Shown here: piece after piece, positions 33,840-43,886 of the stretch | Numbering within the stretch: the first letter of the stretch is position 1 | How the letters are laid out: each line of letters begins with the position of its first letter | Assembly: GCA_030704615.1 (NCBI GenBank) | Contig: CM060734.1 | Coordinates: 9,486,001 to 9,550,000 of the forward strand | Length of the DNA stretch: 64,000 bases | Direction: 5' to 3' | Source of the DNA: Takakia lepidozioides | Taxonomy: Eukaryota; Streptophyta; Takakiopsida; Takakiales; Takakiaceae | Notes under the pieces: generated by a model | Databases searched by the model: none | What the model was told of the DNA's origin: nothing | Seen by the model: only the letters and a program-made list of their open reading frames with translations | Translations under genes and position numbers: made by a program

Positions 33840-35160
33840 CGAGACGCCCAGGGTCGTTGAGTGCTTCTTTTAATTGTGTGCCTAATGTCCTGGCATATGA
33901 GATGATTAGTGGGCTAGAACCAATTCCGTAGCTGTCAGTTGGGAGTTGTGTGAGGGCATTAGGGTACTAATTGGTAGTCCACATACACGTTTAGTAAGAT
34001 GAATAATACTTTTATCCAATTTTTTGACGTCTGGTAAGGAGAAGGGTGCGGCGTGGAACGAGTATTGAATTTGTGTTTGTAATACTGATTTAATGATTGA
34101 TAGTTTGGGCCGGATAGCAATTGGGGATTTGAGCAGGGCTAAGCTTTGGGTAGCGAGTTTGGACGACGTAGATTCTTTCTGGATGTGCCAACTGAGGGAA
34201 GGTACTAGTTGGATACCTAGGTAAGTGTATGGTTCATCTGGTCCGAAAAAGGGGAAGGGTGTGTTTTGGTATCCTTGCACATAAACCACAACACCTAAAC
34301 CGACAAGTCACCAAACTATCCAGATTCAATCTATGGTCAGGTATGGAGCTCAGCCTACACAAGTGCGTTACCACAGCCGCAACACATCAAAGCCGGCTCA
34401 CTAAAATAGCCATGGCTTCCCATTGTAAACTCTACGTACACGAGATCATCTGCATATGCTGCGGCTGATATGTCGCTGGAGGAGGTTTTGTATTGATACC
34501 CGAGCTTACCACAGGCGAGCCATCTGAATAGGGGTTCTAGGAAGATAATGAATAGGTAGGTACTTAAGGTATCACCTTGGATAGTGCCTCGAAGAATGGG
34601 GATAGGTGGGGTGGAGCCATAGTATGCACCAAAATATTCGGTGGTGCTGTTTGTGTATATGTTTCCTATGAGTTGAACAACATCAGTGGGGTATCCAAGA
34701 TCAAGCATGATGGATAGTAATCTAGCATGGTCTAGGGAGCCGAAGGCATTTTTAAAGTCGATGTATAATAGATATATGTCTTGCTTTGTAAGTTTGGCGT
34801 CTTCGAGGGTGGATAGAACATATTGGATTTGTCGAGTTGTACTGCGTGTGGCACGAAATCCTTCTTGTAGGTTGTTGAGAATTTGGTGTTGTTCGTCGTA
34901 GCTTGACAACATTGTAGTGAGCGTGCTGGTGAATAACTTGTATATGGTGTTGGCCAATGCAATGGGTCTGTAATTGTTGAGATCCGTAGGGTCACCTTTT
35001 TTAAAGAGTAAGATGGTACGGCTATGTTTCAGTGTGGTATACGTTGCAGTTTATAACATAGTTGGAAAAATTTGTAGAGAAGGTGATGAAGTTGAGGGTC
35101 CAATGCTTGAAGTATGGCATTTGGTATAAGATCAGGGCCTGGGGCTTTGGATTTAGATCA
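33840..35160 (-). pseudogene. LINE reverse transcriptase, rearranged
   Basis: Minus-strand translation gives the LINE RT motifs in order: KAPGPDLIPNAILQAL, then after a frameshift ILLFKKGDPTDLNNYRPIAL, LQEGFRATRSTTRQI, LYIDFKNAFGSLDHARLL (catalytic D), LRGTIQGDTLSTYLFIIF and AAYADDLVYV (YADD catalytic pair). The next segment, QVTKLSRFNLWSGMEL, is found only on the plus strand at about 34285-34437. The minus strand then resumes with VYVQGYQNTPFPFFGPDEPY and TYLGIQLVPSLSWHIQKE. The last part reaches ARTLGTQLKEALNDPGRLG at the TIR-element junction. Several stops are present. Confidence 0.85.
34285..34437 (+). other. Small inversion inside the LINE RT
   Basis: The plus strand codes KPQHLNRQVTKLSRFNLWSG and MELSLHKCVTTAATHQSRL, which is the RT thumb segment expected on the minus strand between YADD and the YTYLG motif. 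The minus strand codes nonsense here. Breakpoints lie near TACGTACAC and GCACATAAAC, which share partial self-complementarity. Confidence 0.75.
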
Positions 35161-35847
35161 TTCCTTAAGACATGATTCGTATAGATCAATTGTGAATAGG
35201 TCTAGAATGCGATCTCTCGGGGAACCCCTGTTGTCTATTGAGAAGCCGTCTATATCATGCCATGGGTAGTGTTTAACTTTACACATGCAGTTGGCAGGAT
35301 GGAGATTGGGATGTAAACCGTTTGTAACTGTGGGCATGTAGGTTGAGGATGCTTGTGACCATATTTCTTGGTTGATGTCCATTGGGTTGGTTAGCAGGTG
35401 GCCAAGCCGGTGTTTGAGACAATCGATGGGTGGGTTGAGGGTAGGGTTGAAAATGGCTTTGTGAGCTTTTTTTGGGTGATTGTGTAGTAGCTGGTTAAAG
35501 GAGGAGATAAATTTTTTGTGGTTGGCGGTAGCTTTTTGTTTGGTGATACTGTAAGTGGTTTTCTTAGCATCTCTCCCAAGTTTGGAGAGAGTGGCTATCT
35601 AGTTAGGAATGTTGTGAGGGTTGTCAAGTGGGGGCATAAGTGCTTGGCATGGTGTTAGGGTATTGAGGCAGGTGATACGGGGATCCGTTGTCCAGTTATT
35701 CCCTAGGTGTATGGAGGTGGTGGTAGGTATAATAGTGAGGGCGCGTCTAATCGTGTGGTATGTGTTGAGGTGTGATGTCCACGTACGTTTCTGTGTGCGA
35801 GTAAGGTAGCCCCCATTTTGTTTTGAACGTGCAGTTTGCGGAATCTT

Positions 35848-35867
35848 GGGGGGGGGGGGGGGGGGGG
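35848..35867. repeat. Run of 20 G (plus strand)
   Basis: Twenty G in a row in the LINE linker region, read as a proline run on the minus strand. Such a run is prone to slippage and is able to form G-quadruplexes. Confidence 0.95.
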
Positions 35868-36044
35868 CAGGTGGCAATGACGTTTTTGGTCATCTTGCAT
35901 TAATTTTGTGAGTATGATCTCGGATTCGGTCCAGGTTTGATCCGGGGATTGCGTGAGGTTTGCATCTGTGAGTATGTCTAATAGTTTTAGCATAAGGTGT
36001 GAGGATGTTGGTTGGAATTTTCTTAGAAAGTCGGCTATGTTTCG

Positions 36045-36585
36045 TTAGGGGAGTGGGGATAAGATTCTGGATTGAGGTGATGGGACATGTACGGGTGGTA
36101 TAGGTCTAAAGGGGATGAGGGATGGTGGGATGGTTACAGAGACAGGGTAGTGATCCGAGTTGCATAGGCTATTAATATGTACATGACTGTTAAGGTACGT
36201 TGGGATCTCATTTTCCATTTTTAGGTAGAAACCGTCGAGAAGGCTTAGGGAGGAGTAGTTGAGTCCACCTTGTCTAGAGTAGTGGTGGTTGGCGGGTATG
36301 TAACGGAGGTGGTGTGTTTGAGTAAATTTTTCCCACTCGTGGTCTACTGAGGATGGAGCTTTATGTATACCATTGTATGTGTGGCCCATGAGGGCAATGT
36401 CTCTGTTAAAGTCGCCTGCTAGGATATAGTGCTGAGAGTGGGTCGAGGGTTGGTTGAGTGTGTTGGATATGGTGAGTAGAATATCCGGGATCAGCGGGAG
36501 ATCATCAGTGTGTGAGGGCATGTATAAGTGTATAAGGATAATAGGGGGGAGCGCGGGGAGGTGTATTTTGATGATTTGAAGGTGG
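36045..36585 (-). pseudogene. LINE APE-type endonuclease, C-terminal half
   Basis: Codes IILIHLYMPSH, then YILAGDFNRDIALMGHTYN (catalytic D and N), SRQGGLNYSSLSLLDGFYL and NSDHYPVSVTIPPSLIPF (final catalytic D and H). This nicks the target for target-primed reverse transcription in intact LINEs. The first half, with the NVGS and QETK sites, is missing; it begins where unrelated repeat sequence ends at about 36588. Confidence 0.85.
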
Positions 36586-36589
36586 GCAA

Positions 36590-38930
36590 ATCACACACAG
36601 CAGATTGATGCTTGTGTGAAGGGATTTCTAGAGGATATCTGGAAAACCCAGATTAAATCTATATATGAAGGTAAGTCTTACTACCAACGTCAGCCCCTAA
36701 CAGAGGTAGGTTTTGTCCCTTTTGTTTCCGCTCAAACTGGGCGCGGGGTCAATGGCCACAAGGCTACGGCAAACAACGTCTTATGAGTACAATCTTTTTA
36801 ACTTTTTCTGCACCCTCTCTCCCTTGTGGTTTGTTTATTTTTGTGAGCAGCAAAAAAAAGAGGGAAGATATTTATGTCATGTCAAGACATAGACAAGATT
36901 TAGTAAAAGTCATTGTCAAGAAAAATGACATAGCAGCCTCATTACAAGGCATTGTCAAACATCTCCTTACATGTACAATCCCAGAAAAAAGATCCTTAAA
37001 TTACAAGGTATCCTTATATCATCATGTTAACACTTCCCCTCCATAAATAGTTCATCTTAAATAAAATAGACTGGATTTCAAAGTTCTTGAAATCATAGGG
37101 TGGGAGGGTGGGGTCTTTTAAAAAAACAAACACATAGCATGAGCCTGTAGGGTTCTGAAGAATATATGCACGTTTGCATACAGTCAATCAATCAAAGTCT
37201 GAACCACTTTATTTAAAACATACTGAGTTTTAAATAAGAGCTGTAAGTGTTCCAGTGGCTTACAACAACCAAACAGAGGGCAAATGTTGTGATGATCATA
37301 CAAAAACCTGTAAGTCATTACCATGTCACATTCCCAATCTCTGGGGGGAGCTTAAGAATACAGTTTGTAATAAATAAATAAAACCCTTCAAAAATACTGG
37401 CTTGGTAATTCCAGGGTTCAAATAGATTAAACAAGTATGTTGTAAGCTCAACAGGTCTTTGAGGAAACCATTCCAGTAGGCCTAAGAGTGAGAGCTTTGA
37501 TGAAAACAATTCCCTATTACAGCTTCGAAGGACTTGTATGTTCCTAAAAGCACAAGCTGAACTGATTGTACTTCCATAAGTAAATGCAGGGCTAGGGTAT
37601 GTATCCCAAGGCCTTATCCAAAATACTGCCAAGTTTTAGAGAGATCCTCAAAAATACCAGTCTGTAATCAGGTTATAATCTCCATGGGGGAGCCTGAAAG
37701 AATGTATGTGTTCTTAAAAAGGCTTACCCAATGCCTTACTTAATCCATTCTAAACTGGTGAGGCATAAACAGCACTGTCTGACTGTCCAAAAGGCCAGAA
37801 AACAGGTCTGGAAAAATGCATCCAATGTCACACTTGTACCACCAAACCCTTGTCATCACAACCAGCCCGAACCTTCACAGTAAGGTCTGATTTCTAGGAG
37901 GCCCAGCCCATTTACTTCCCTGACTTAACAGATTTGGTTACCAAGAACCAGGAATCAAAGTAAAGGTTTAAGGCATATCCCCCTTGAAGCAGCTTTGAAG
38001 CAGAAAAATTGCAACAACGGCAGCTTGCAGCATATCTTATCCCTCCTGCAGTAACCAGATCATCCGCAAGCCAAGGAGTTCATGCCAAGTGAAATCCCTC
38101 ACCTGCACCCGTCCCAAAAACAAACACAAAAAATGTTTTGTGCGTTAGTAAGGATGCGCGAGGTGAATTACAGGATTTCACAGTTGCTATCCATGTCAGG
38201 TATGAGCCATAAAGCATGCAAAGATCACAGAACCAGCAGAAGAAAGCATGATGTGACACCACAAAGAACCTCAATCTTTTGTGGAGTAGGACGCTGCGGT
38301 GTTCATCATCTGAATTTGAACGAGCACAACAGAATGCAACGGGAGGAGAGTTGAGGATAAGTTGTATCTTGATAATACAGGCCGCTTCCCCACCTCCATA
38401 ACCGCCGCTGCTTCATCAATGAGGAAAAACGTAGGCAAACACAACAGTATGTCATTTGCCATTGCGGGAGATGAAAGTGCCTGCCGTCATCGCGTGTTCT
38501 AAAAACAAGAACACACCCGCTCGGATCTTGCTGCTCGATCATTCGTCCGCCATCGCCCTCTTCCAGAGAAAAAAACACGTACGATATCATGCTGTGTCTA
38601 GGGCAGAGAGACACTTAAGGAAAACCTCCCGCGATTTCATCCACCGTCCGGTATGGATGATATCAAACCAGGATGAAAAATGGGCATTCAATAGGTTTAA
38701 ATCAAAGGAGCATAAACCTAAAATGCATTGAAATGCATATCTGCCTATAAATCATCCTGTTATGGTTATAACAGAAATTTCATCCAGGATGGATGAAACC
38801 TTAAAAATTCCATCAGGGATTAAAAATATATAGTATTTCCAAAATAAGTATTATGGAAAAAAAAATTGATAATCCCAAACAAGTAGTTGGAGAGAGGGAG
38901 AGAGAGGGAGAGATCAGGAAACCAAAAAAA
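36590..38930. other. Non-coding, repeat-like sequence
   Basis: No coding region is supported. The start (36590-36660) repeats a piece seen at 22049-22090. A short hairpin of the CATCC-N5-GGATG kind lies at 38778-38798. A 19-G run preceded by nine A lies at 38924-38951. Confidence 0.4.
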
Positions 38931-39168
38931 AAGGGGGGGGGGGGGGGGGGGAGAGTGACTGAGCCCGTGGTGCTCAGCAGCTGGTGGTGGTGCTCAGTCA
39001 CTCCCCCCCCCACCTTTTTCTTTTCTGTTTGTTGCCCCCTCTCGAGACCCCGAGCACTTGCTGCTCTCAGCCCCCGACATGCTTGGTTTTTTTTGTTTTT
39101 GATCTGGAATGTAGAGGTTGTTTCCTAATGAGGCCAACTTATGGGTTTGCATGACAGGTGCCAGCTTA

Positions 39169-40751
39169 TGGGGAAAGAGAAGAAGTCCCCTACCCCAAAG
39201 AAAGGGGTGGACAATCCGTTTGCTCTGCCGGCACGTGTGACGCGCCAGGGCGTCCCACGGTTAACCAGCCCCGTCGATAGCCGTAGCCGGAGGGCTTGTC
39301 TGCCCCCCGAGGCCAGTACCCCCCCTCTTGTCCACATCTTGGATGCGCCAGGGGCCGGCTCAGCCAGCTTTCATATTCAGGAGGTTGTTGCTGAGCCGGA
39401 TGCTCAGTTGAGCACACCCCCGGCCACCAAGACGGGTGAAATGTACCTTGGCAAGCACATCACCCGTTTGGGGGCCCGGTATGGGCAACTTTTGGATGTC
39501 ACCCCCATAGCGACCCCTTCCTCCGCATCAAAGGCTGCACTTGCCAAGGCCCAACGTCAGGTTCAAGGGCCTTTGAAAGCCTCCATTGCCAGCCCATTGT
39601 TGTCGATGAGGGAGGAGGAGACGAGGAGGGCCAATGAAGTGGCCAAGATAGTGAAGCGCCTCGAAGAAGTCAAGCCGGGTGAGGGCTTCTACCCTGATAC
39701 GCATTTGGGGGGGGGGGGAAGAGGAGGAGGTATGGGCCGGTTCGGAGCAGCCTAGCCGATCAGCGACACCGCCCCCTGAGCCTGAGTGGTCAGCAAAGAA
39801 GGGCCTGGACTACGGGGCGTCGCCGCCGGCTATGCTCCACATCTAGAATCTACTTCCAGTGGCGCTCCGGGAGGGGATAGAGCGGGCACATCCGGCAACG
39901 GGGACTCCTGCCACATCGGGTGACACTGGGGGCGAGTCGGACAAGCTTGCAAAGGTACAACTGTCGCACCTTGTTCCATGATTTATCCTTTCCTTTGCAT
40001 GCATGATTTTCTTTGTTGTTTGTTTCTTTTTTTGAATTTGGAGTGGTTATTTGTCTTCAGGAGGCAGCAACATGGCTGGCCTCATTGGTGTAGTCCAATG
40101 AGGGAGAGCATGTGGTGTTCATGAAGGACCCGAACACCAAAGGTAAGAAGAAGAGGCCTCGATCTCCCGAGATCCCTTTTATCATCAATGAAGGGGCTGC
40201 CGAGGAGAGCGAGAGAAGGTAGAGGGAGAAGGAGAGAGGAAGTAGCGGGGAAGGGGAAGGAAAAGAAGAAGAAGAAGAAGTCCCATGGAGAGGAAGGGGT
40301 GAGTGTGCATGCGGGGGAGGGCAGTGGGGTAACAAAGGAGCAGGGGAAGGAGGCTACAAAGAAGGGAGAGGGTGGGAAGAAGAACATGCCCTTAGCGATA
40401 CAGGACGTGGAGTTGGCAAAGATCGTGGTGCCACCGGTGGAGGTGAATCGCCATGGTGACCCCTGCGGTGCGTTCTGGGAGGCTATGAAGAAGCCAACCT
40501 TCGAACTCGCATTGAGGTGGTTCCCTTTACACATCGAGTGGGCTGATCAGCACTTTGGCACGAAGCGGGCGTATGCCCGTGAGTTAGACCGCCGGTTTCC
40601 GGGCAATTGGAGTGACACAAGGGTGATGGAGATGGTGGGGCGAAACTTGAAGGACAGGAGGTACCGTGCCAAACAGATCATTCGGAGGGCAATGGAAAAG
40701 GGGGCCATACCCAAACCACCTTATGGAATTACACAGGTTGGCAAATCCTGA
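39169..40751 (+). pseudogene. Decayed plus-strand gene, possible transposon ORF
   Basis: The first open part (ATG 39169) codes GKEKKSPTPKKGVDNPFALP and later ITRLGARYGQLLDVTPIATP, ending after a 12-G run (39707-39718) where the frame breaks. A consensus acceptor (TTGTCTTCAG at about 40060) starts a second part with stops, coding HVVFMKDPNTKGKKKRPRSP. A third frame (40188-40751) codes a K/E-rich region and then FWEAMKKPTFELALRWFPLH, WADQHFGTKRAYARELDRRF and LKDRRYRAKQIIRRAMEKGA, ending ITQVGKS. I do not recognise it with certainty. The shape recalls the DNA-binding or second protein of CACTA elements, but this is only a guess. Confidence 0.4.
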
Positions 40752-40865
40752 ATCATGTCACCTTCCATTTGTCGCATGCATTAATGAGGTGGATTCGATG
40801 CAACGTATGTGTGTAATTCACTAATTGTTGGGCAACGACGCAATGGCGTGAGCCTCACGCAGGAG

Positions 40866-40976
40866 TGACGTGGCGTGAGCGTGCACCCACGCTGATGTGG
40901 CGTGAGCGTGATGTAAGCATGCTGATGTGGCGGCAAATGCTGACGTGGCCCTGCGTTGTCATCTACCACGTCAGCA
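40866..40976. repeat. TGACGTGGC motif cluster
   Basis: TGACGTGGCGTGAGCGTG at 40866-40883, TGATGTGGCGTGAGCGTG at 40893-40910, TGATGTGGCG at 40923, TGACGTGGC at 40941 and inverted CCACGTCAGCA at 40966-40976. The ACGT core with TGAC/GTGG flanks is a bZIP-type site. It may be a transposon subterminal repeat array. Confidence 0.7.
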
Positions 40977-41483
40977 TGAACATGCGCCGCCTATAACCGA
41001 GGATGGTCCTATGACCGTGGGAATAATGAAGGGAATCCTTGGCTGAATACAATAAAGACTACCATGAGGCCTACAATTGCAGCATCCAACATTGTGCAAT
41101 TACAAATGTTTGTTTCACTTTTATAATTACAAGGGTTTGAAATATCCTCACAAAGTGTGCGCCATAGAGGCTACAACAGGAAGACCTTGCTCCCTCCCCA
41201 AATAACAATGAGAGTTAGGATCATCTTCAAAAGATGGTTGCAGTGCATAGCGACAGGAAGACATGTACACTTCGAACGGTGCAATGATGAATGTGCTTTT
41301 AAAAGTTGTCACTCAGAGCTCACTCAGTATAGTTGGAAGGATAATGGAGGGATAAGGGACGCCATATCATTGCACCGCCGACGATGTTGCAAACGAATTG
41401 ATTTGAAGCGAATTTCCATGACAATGTTGCAAATTGCACATTTCATAACATGATCGTCCATATACCACATGGCATAGTTGATG

Positions 41484-42141
41484 CTACCTATGTGTTGTAT
41501 CCCGCTGCAATAGAGTATCGACCTCGTTGAAACTCAGAGTGGCCTGGTGAACGAAGTTGTCACGTTTGGGATCGCAAACCATCCTCTTCAAAAATACGAA
41601 ATACAAATGTTTGCAGGGTATGAATTTACCTCTCTTGCCCAAACTGGTTGATAGCATATTCACAAAATCAGGACATGTGCAATTGGGAAAATTGGAAACC
41701 GTGATGTCGTATGCCCTGTCATGAACAGCAGATGTCGAAGTGATCATTGTGTACACTCGACCATATCCTGGATCGGGCACTTCTGTGGTGCTTGCAACAC
41801 GAGCTTGGAGCATTCTTGCGAACTCCACTTTGCCGAAGTGTTCAGCGGTTGGAGGGAAACGCCGAACCAGCTTTCCATCTCGTTTGGTTGGCCACAAGTG
41901 AGGATTTGCCGGGGGGACCCGAGAGGACGCAGAAGTAGAAACACATGTATGCATTCTCCTCCACCATCACATCGCCTCTAAATTGAGCAATGATAGAAGC
42001 CTCATCCCTGTCACAGTGAGGGTTTTTAAACAAGCCGAAAAATAGAGTAACCGTGGAACGAGCCCTCTCTATGAGTAAGTCAAACCCATCATAAATAGGG
42101 CCACATACTGTCATGTGCGGAGGAATTGAACCTGTAGCCAA
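41484..42141 (-). pseudogene. SWIM zinc-finger remnant (MULE-like)
   Basis: The minus strand codes YDITVSNFPNCTCPDFVNML, then GKFIPCKHLYFVFLKRMV, which is the CXC...CXH pattern of a SWIM zinc finger. These occur at the C-terminus of MULE transposases and FAR1-like proteins. An overlapping frame upstream (42141-41842) codes CGPIYDGFDLLIERARSTVT and seems to join through a frameshift or intron near 41930. No MULE catalytic core is visible nearby, so it is a fragment. Confidence 0.65.
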
Positions 42142-42549
42142 CTGAATGGCTCTGCCCCATGCATGGCTCTGCCCATGTGACCTGCAAGCACACAGTCAAA
42201 AAAGTGGGGGTTTACGAACTTGCCAAATCCCAAGCATGAATAGAGGGGTCCCATTAGTGGGGAAGACATGTGAATCAGCATCCACAATTGCAATGCCCAT
42301 CAGATCCAACATGTGACTTGTTGTGCAGATTGTCCCCCGACTGCACCAAACCAGAACAAACATTATAAAGAAGTACATCCCCAACACATTGCACCCAACC
42401 CCCACAATCTGAACACAGGGAAAATAGAGAGGGGGAGGGAGGAGCAGAGGCATCAGAATTCAGTTCGTAGCAAGAGAGTAAGTAAGGCATGGATGTGGGC
42501 AGGGGGGGAGATAGTAGAGAGGTGGACTAACAACTGAAGCAACCCAAAA

Positions 42550-42840
42550 TGCCAACATGACGCTATTGCCCTTTTACTAGGAATCATCTTCCTCGCTGCT
42601 ACATTCACAGGGAAAATAACCGCAACAAGTGGATGCTGCAGCACAGGATGTCCGCTGATTTGGGACTCAAAATGCGCCTCAGTGTGCCACTCAAAATGTC
42701 ATATAATGCATATGTCATTTTACCAGGCCAGTGGCTGAAGCACAGGGTGTCCAGTGATTTGGAACTGAAAATGTCACTCAGTGTGTCAGTTAAAATGTCA
42801 ACATGACGCTATTGTCCTTTTACCAGATGTAGTCATCTTC
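42550..42840. repeat. Internal direct repeats next to CACTA 3' end
   Basis: CAACATGACGCTATTG followed by CCTTTTAC occurs at about 42555 and 42797. The block between (GCACAGG, TGTCC, TGATTTGG, CTCAGTGTG, AAAATGTCA) occurs at about 42640 and 42737. CACTA elements often carry such subterminal repeats. Confidence 0.7.
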
Positions 42841-42978
42841 ATCGCTACTACTTTCACTACACTCATGGTCAGTGTTGCAATCCTCACTATCTCGGTGCCA
42901 TGGTTCGTCCCTTCGTGGCGGCCTCATCATAGCAATAGTAGCCATCTCAGCTTCGGTAAGGGTCGTTGAAGGTCCAAA

Positions 42979-43827
42979 TTATGTGTTGGGATTCACATCC
43001 TCCAATGCCTCCGCCACTTGCATCCTTACGCATGACTCATTCTCACCCAAGCTGACAGCAGTGACATCATGTACCACGCGCCGTGAGCGCGGCTCCTTCT
43101 GAAGTACTACTTTCCAGTTACCAGCGTTGGAGGGCTCATCTGCAAAAAAAACTTGCTCGACTTGCCATGGAAATGTGAATGGTTCATCTCCCGGTGGCAA
43201 CATGCGATCGAAGTCCACGAGTAGGAAACCATACTCATCCTTCTTCATGGTGCGGTTGCGACCTGTCAAGCTTGCTCTGACCCATTCACATATGAATACT
43301 ACAGGAGTGACAGCACCATACTGAAGCTGTAAAATTTCACGAACAACACCGATATATTGCAGCTGGTTCATGACAGGGTTACCATCCACACCCCTTCCCG
43401 TTGACTCTTCGGCAAAAATCTGTGCAACCCCAGAGTCGAATGTGACATGGTAATCAACCACACCTGTTTCCACCACTCTATAGTGATTTCCGTATGCCCA
43501 CATAAACCGAAATGAACGAGCAACAAACCCTGGTGGCTTACACAGATGACGAATATTTGCATCATACGTTGCTCCTTTTGAAACAACATTTTGTACTGCC
43601 GACTGTATCCACATATGAAAAGCAGGCAAAGGCAACATGTTTTCGGGGTATGGAACGGTGCGTTGGTGTGCATTTCTCCCTTGGGTGGTGTATGTGGCTC
43701 GAAATTTGGCTCTAGCTGATTCTATGGTGGCCTTCTCAATATCATAAAGTCTGGTCATACTCAATTCACACTTAGTCAGGACCATAGTATGTACAAAGAG
43801 GCTGAGTGAAAATTGAGAATGCGCCAA
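42979..43827 (-). pseudogene. CACTA element, DUF4216 region
   Basis: The minus strand codes the DUF4216 segment usual at the C-terminal side of plant TNP2 proteins: SFRFMWAYGNHYRVVETGVV, YIGVVREILQLQYGAVTPVV, FICEWVRAS, GFLLVDFDRMLPPGDEPFTF and QVEQVFFADEPSNAGNWKVV. It is open for 282 codons. It is separated from the DUF4218 part by about 60 bp that look like an intron or its remains. Role in transposition is not well defined. Confidence 0.85.
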
Positions 43828-43886
43828 TTTTGTGTCCGGAAATGGTTCCCAGAGTTAGCATGTGAAGCCAAATAAATGATGTATAC

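Larger units (their letters stand above)
29950..36590 (-). mobile_element. LINE retrotransposon, 5'-truncated, with nested insertion
   Basis: A non-LTR element read right to left: endonuclease (36585-36045), proline-rich linker, reverse transcriptase (35160-33840), then the C-terminal region (31985-30221) and a 3'UTR to about 29950 with a CCCGCC-CGA-GGCGGG stem. It lacks the start of the endonuclease, as expected for 5' truncation. A 1,833-bp inverted-repeat element splits it at 31988-33820, and a short inner stretch near 34285-34437 is inverted. Frame breaks exist near 35030, in the long C-run (35848-35867) and elsewhere, so it is dead. Confidence 0.85.

Noticed and set aside
40819-40835. 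CACTA transposon terminus
   Set aside because: CACTAATTG was seen, but no inverted partner end or 3-bp target duplication could be found in the window.
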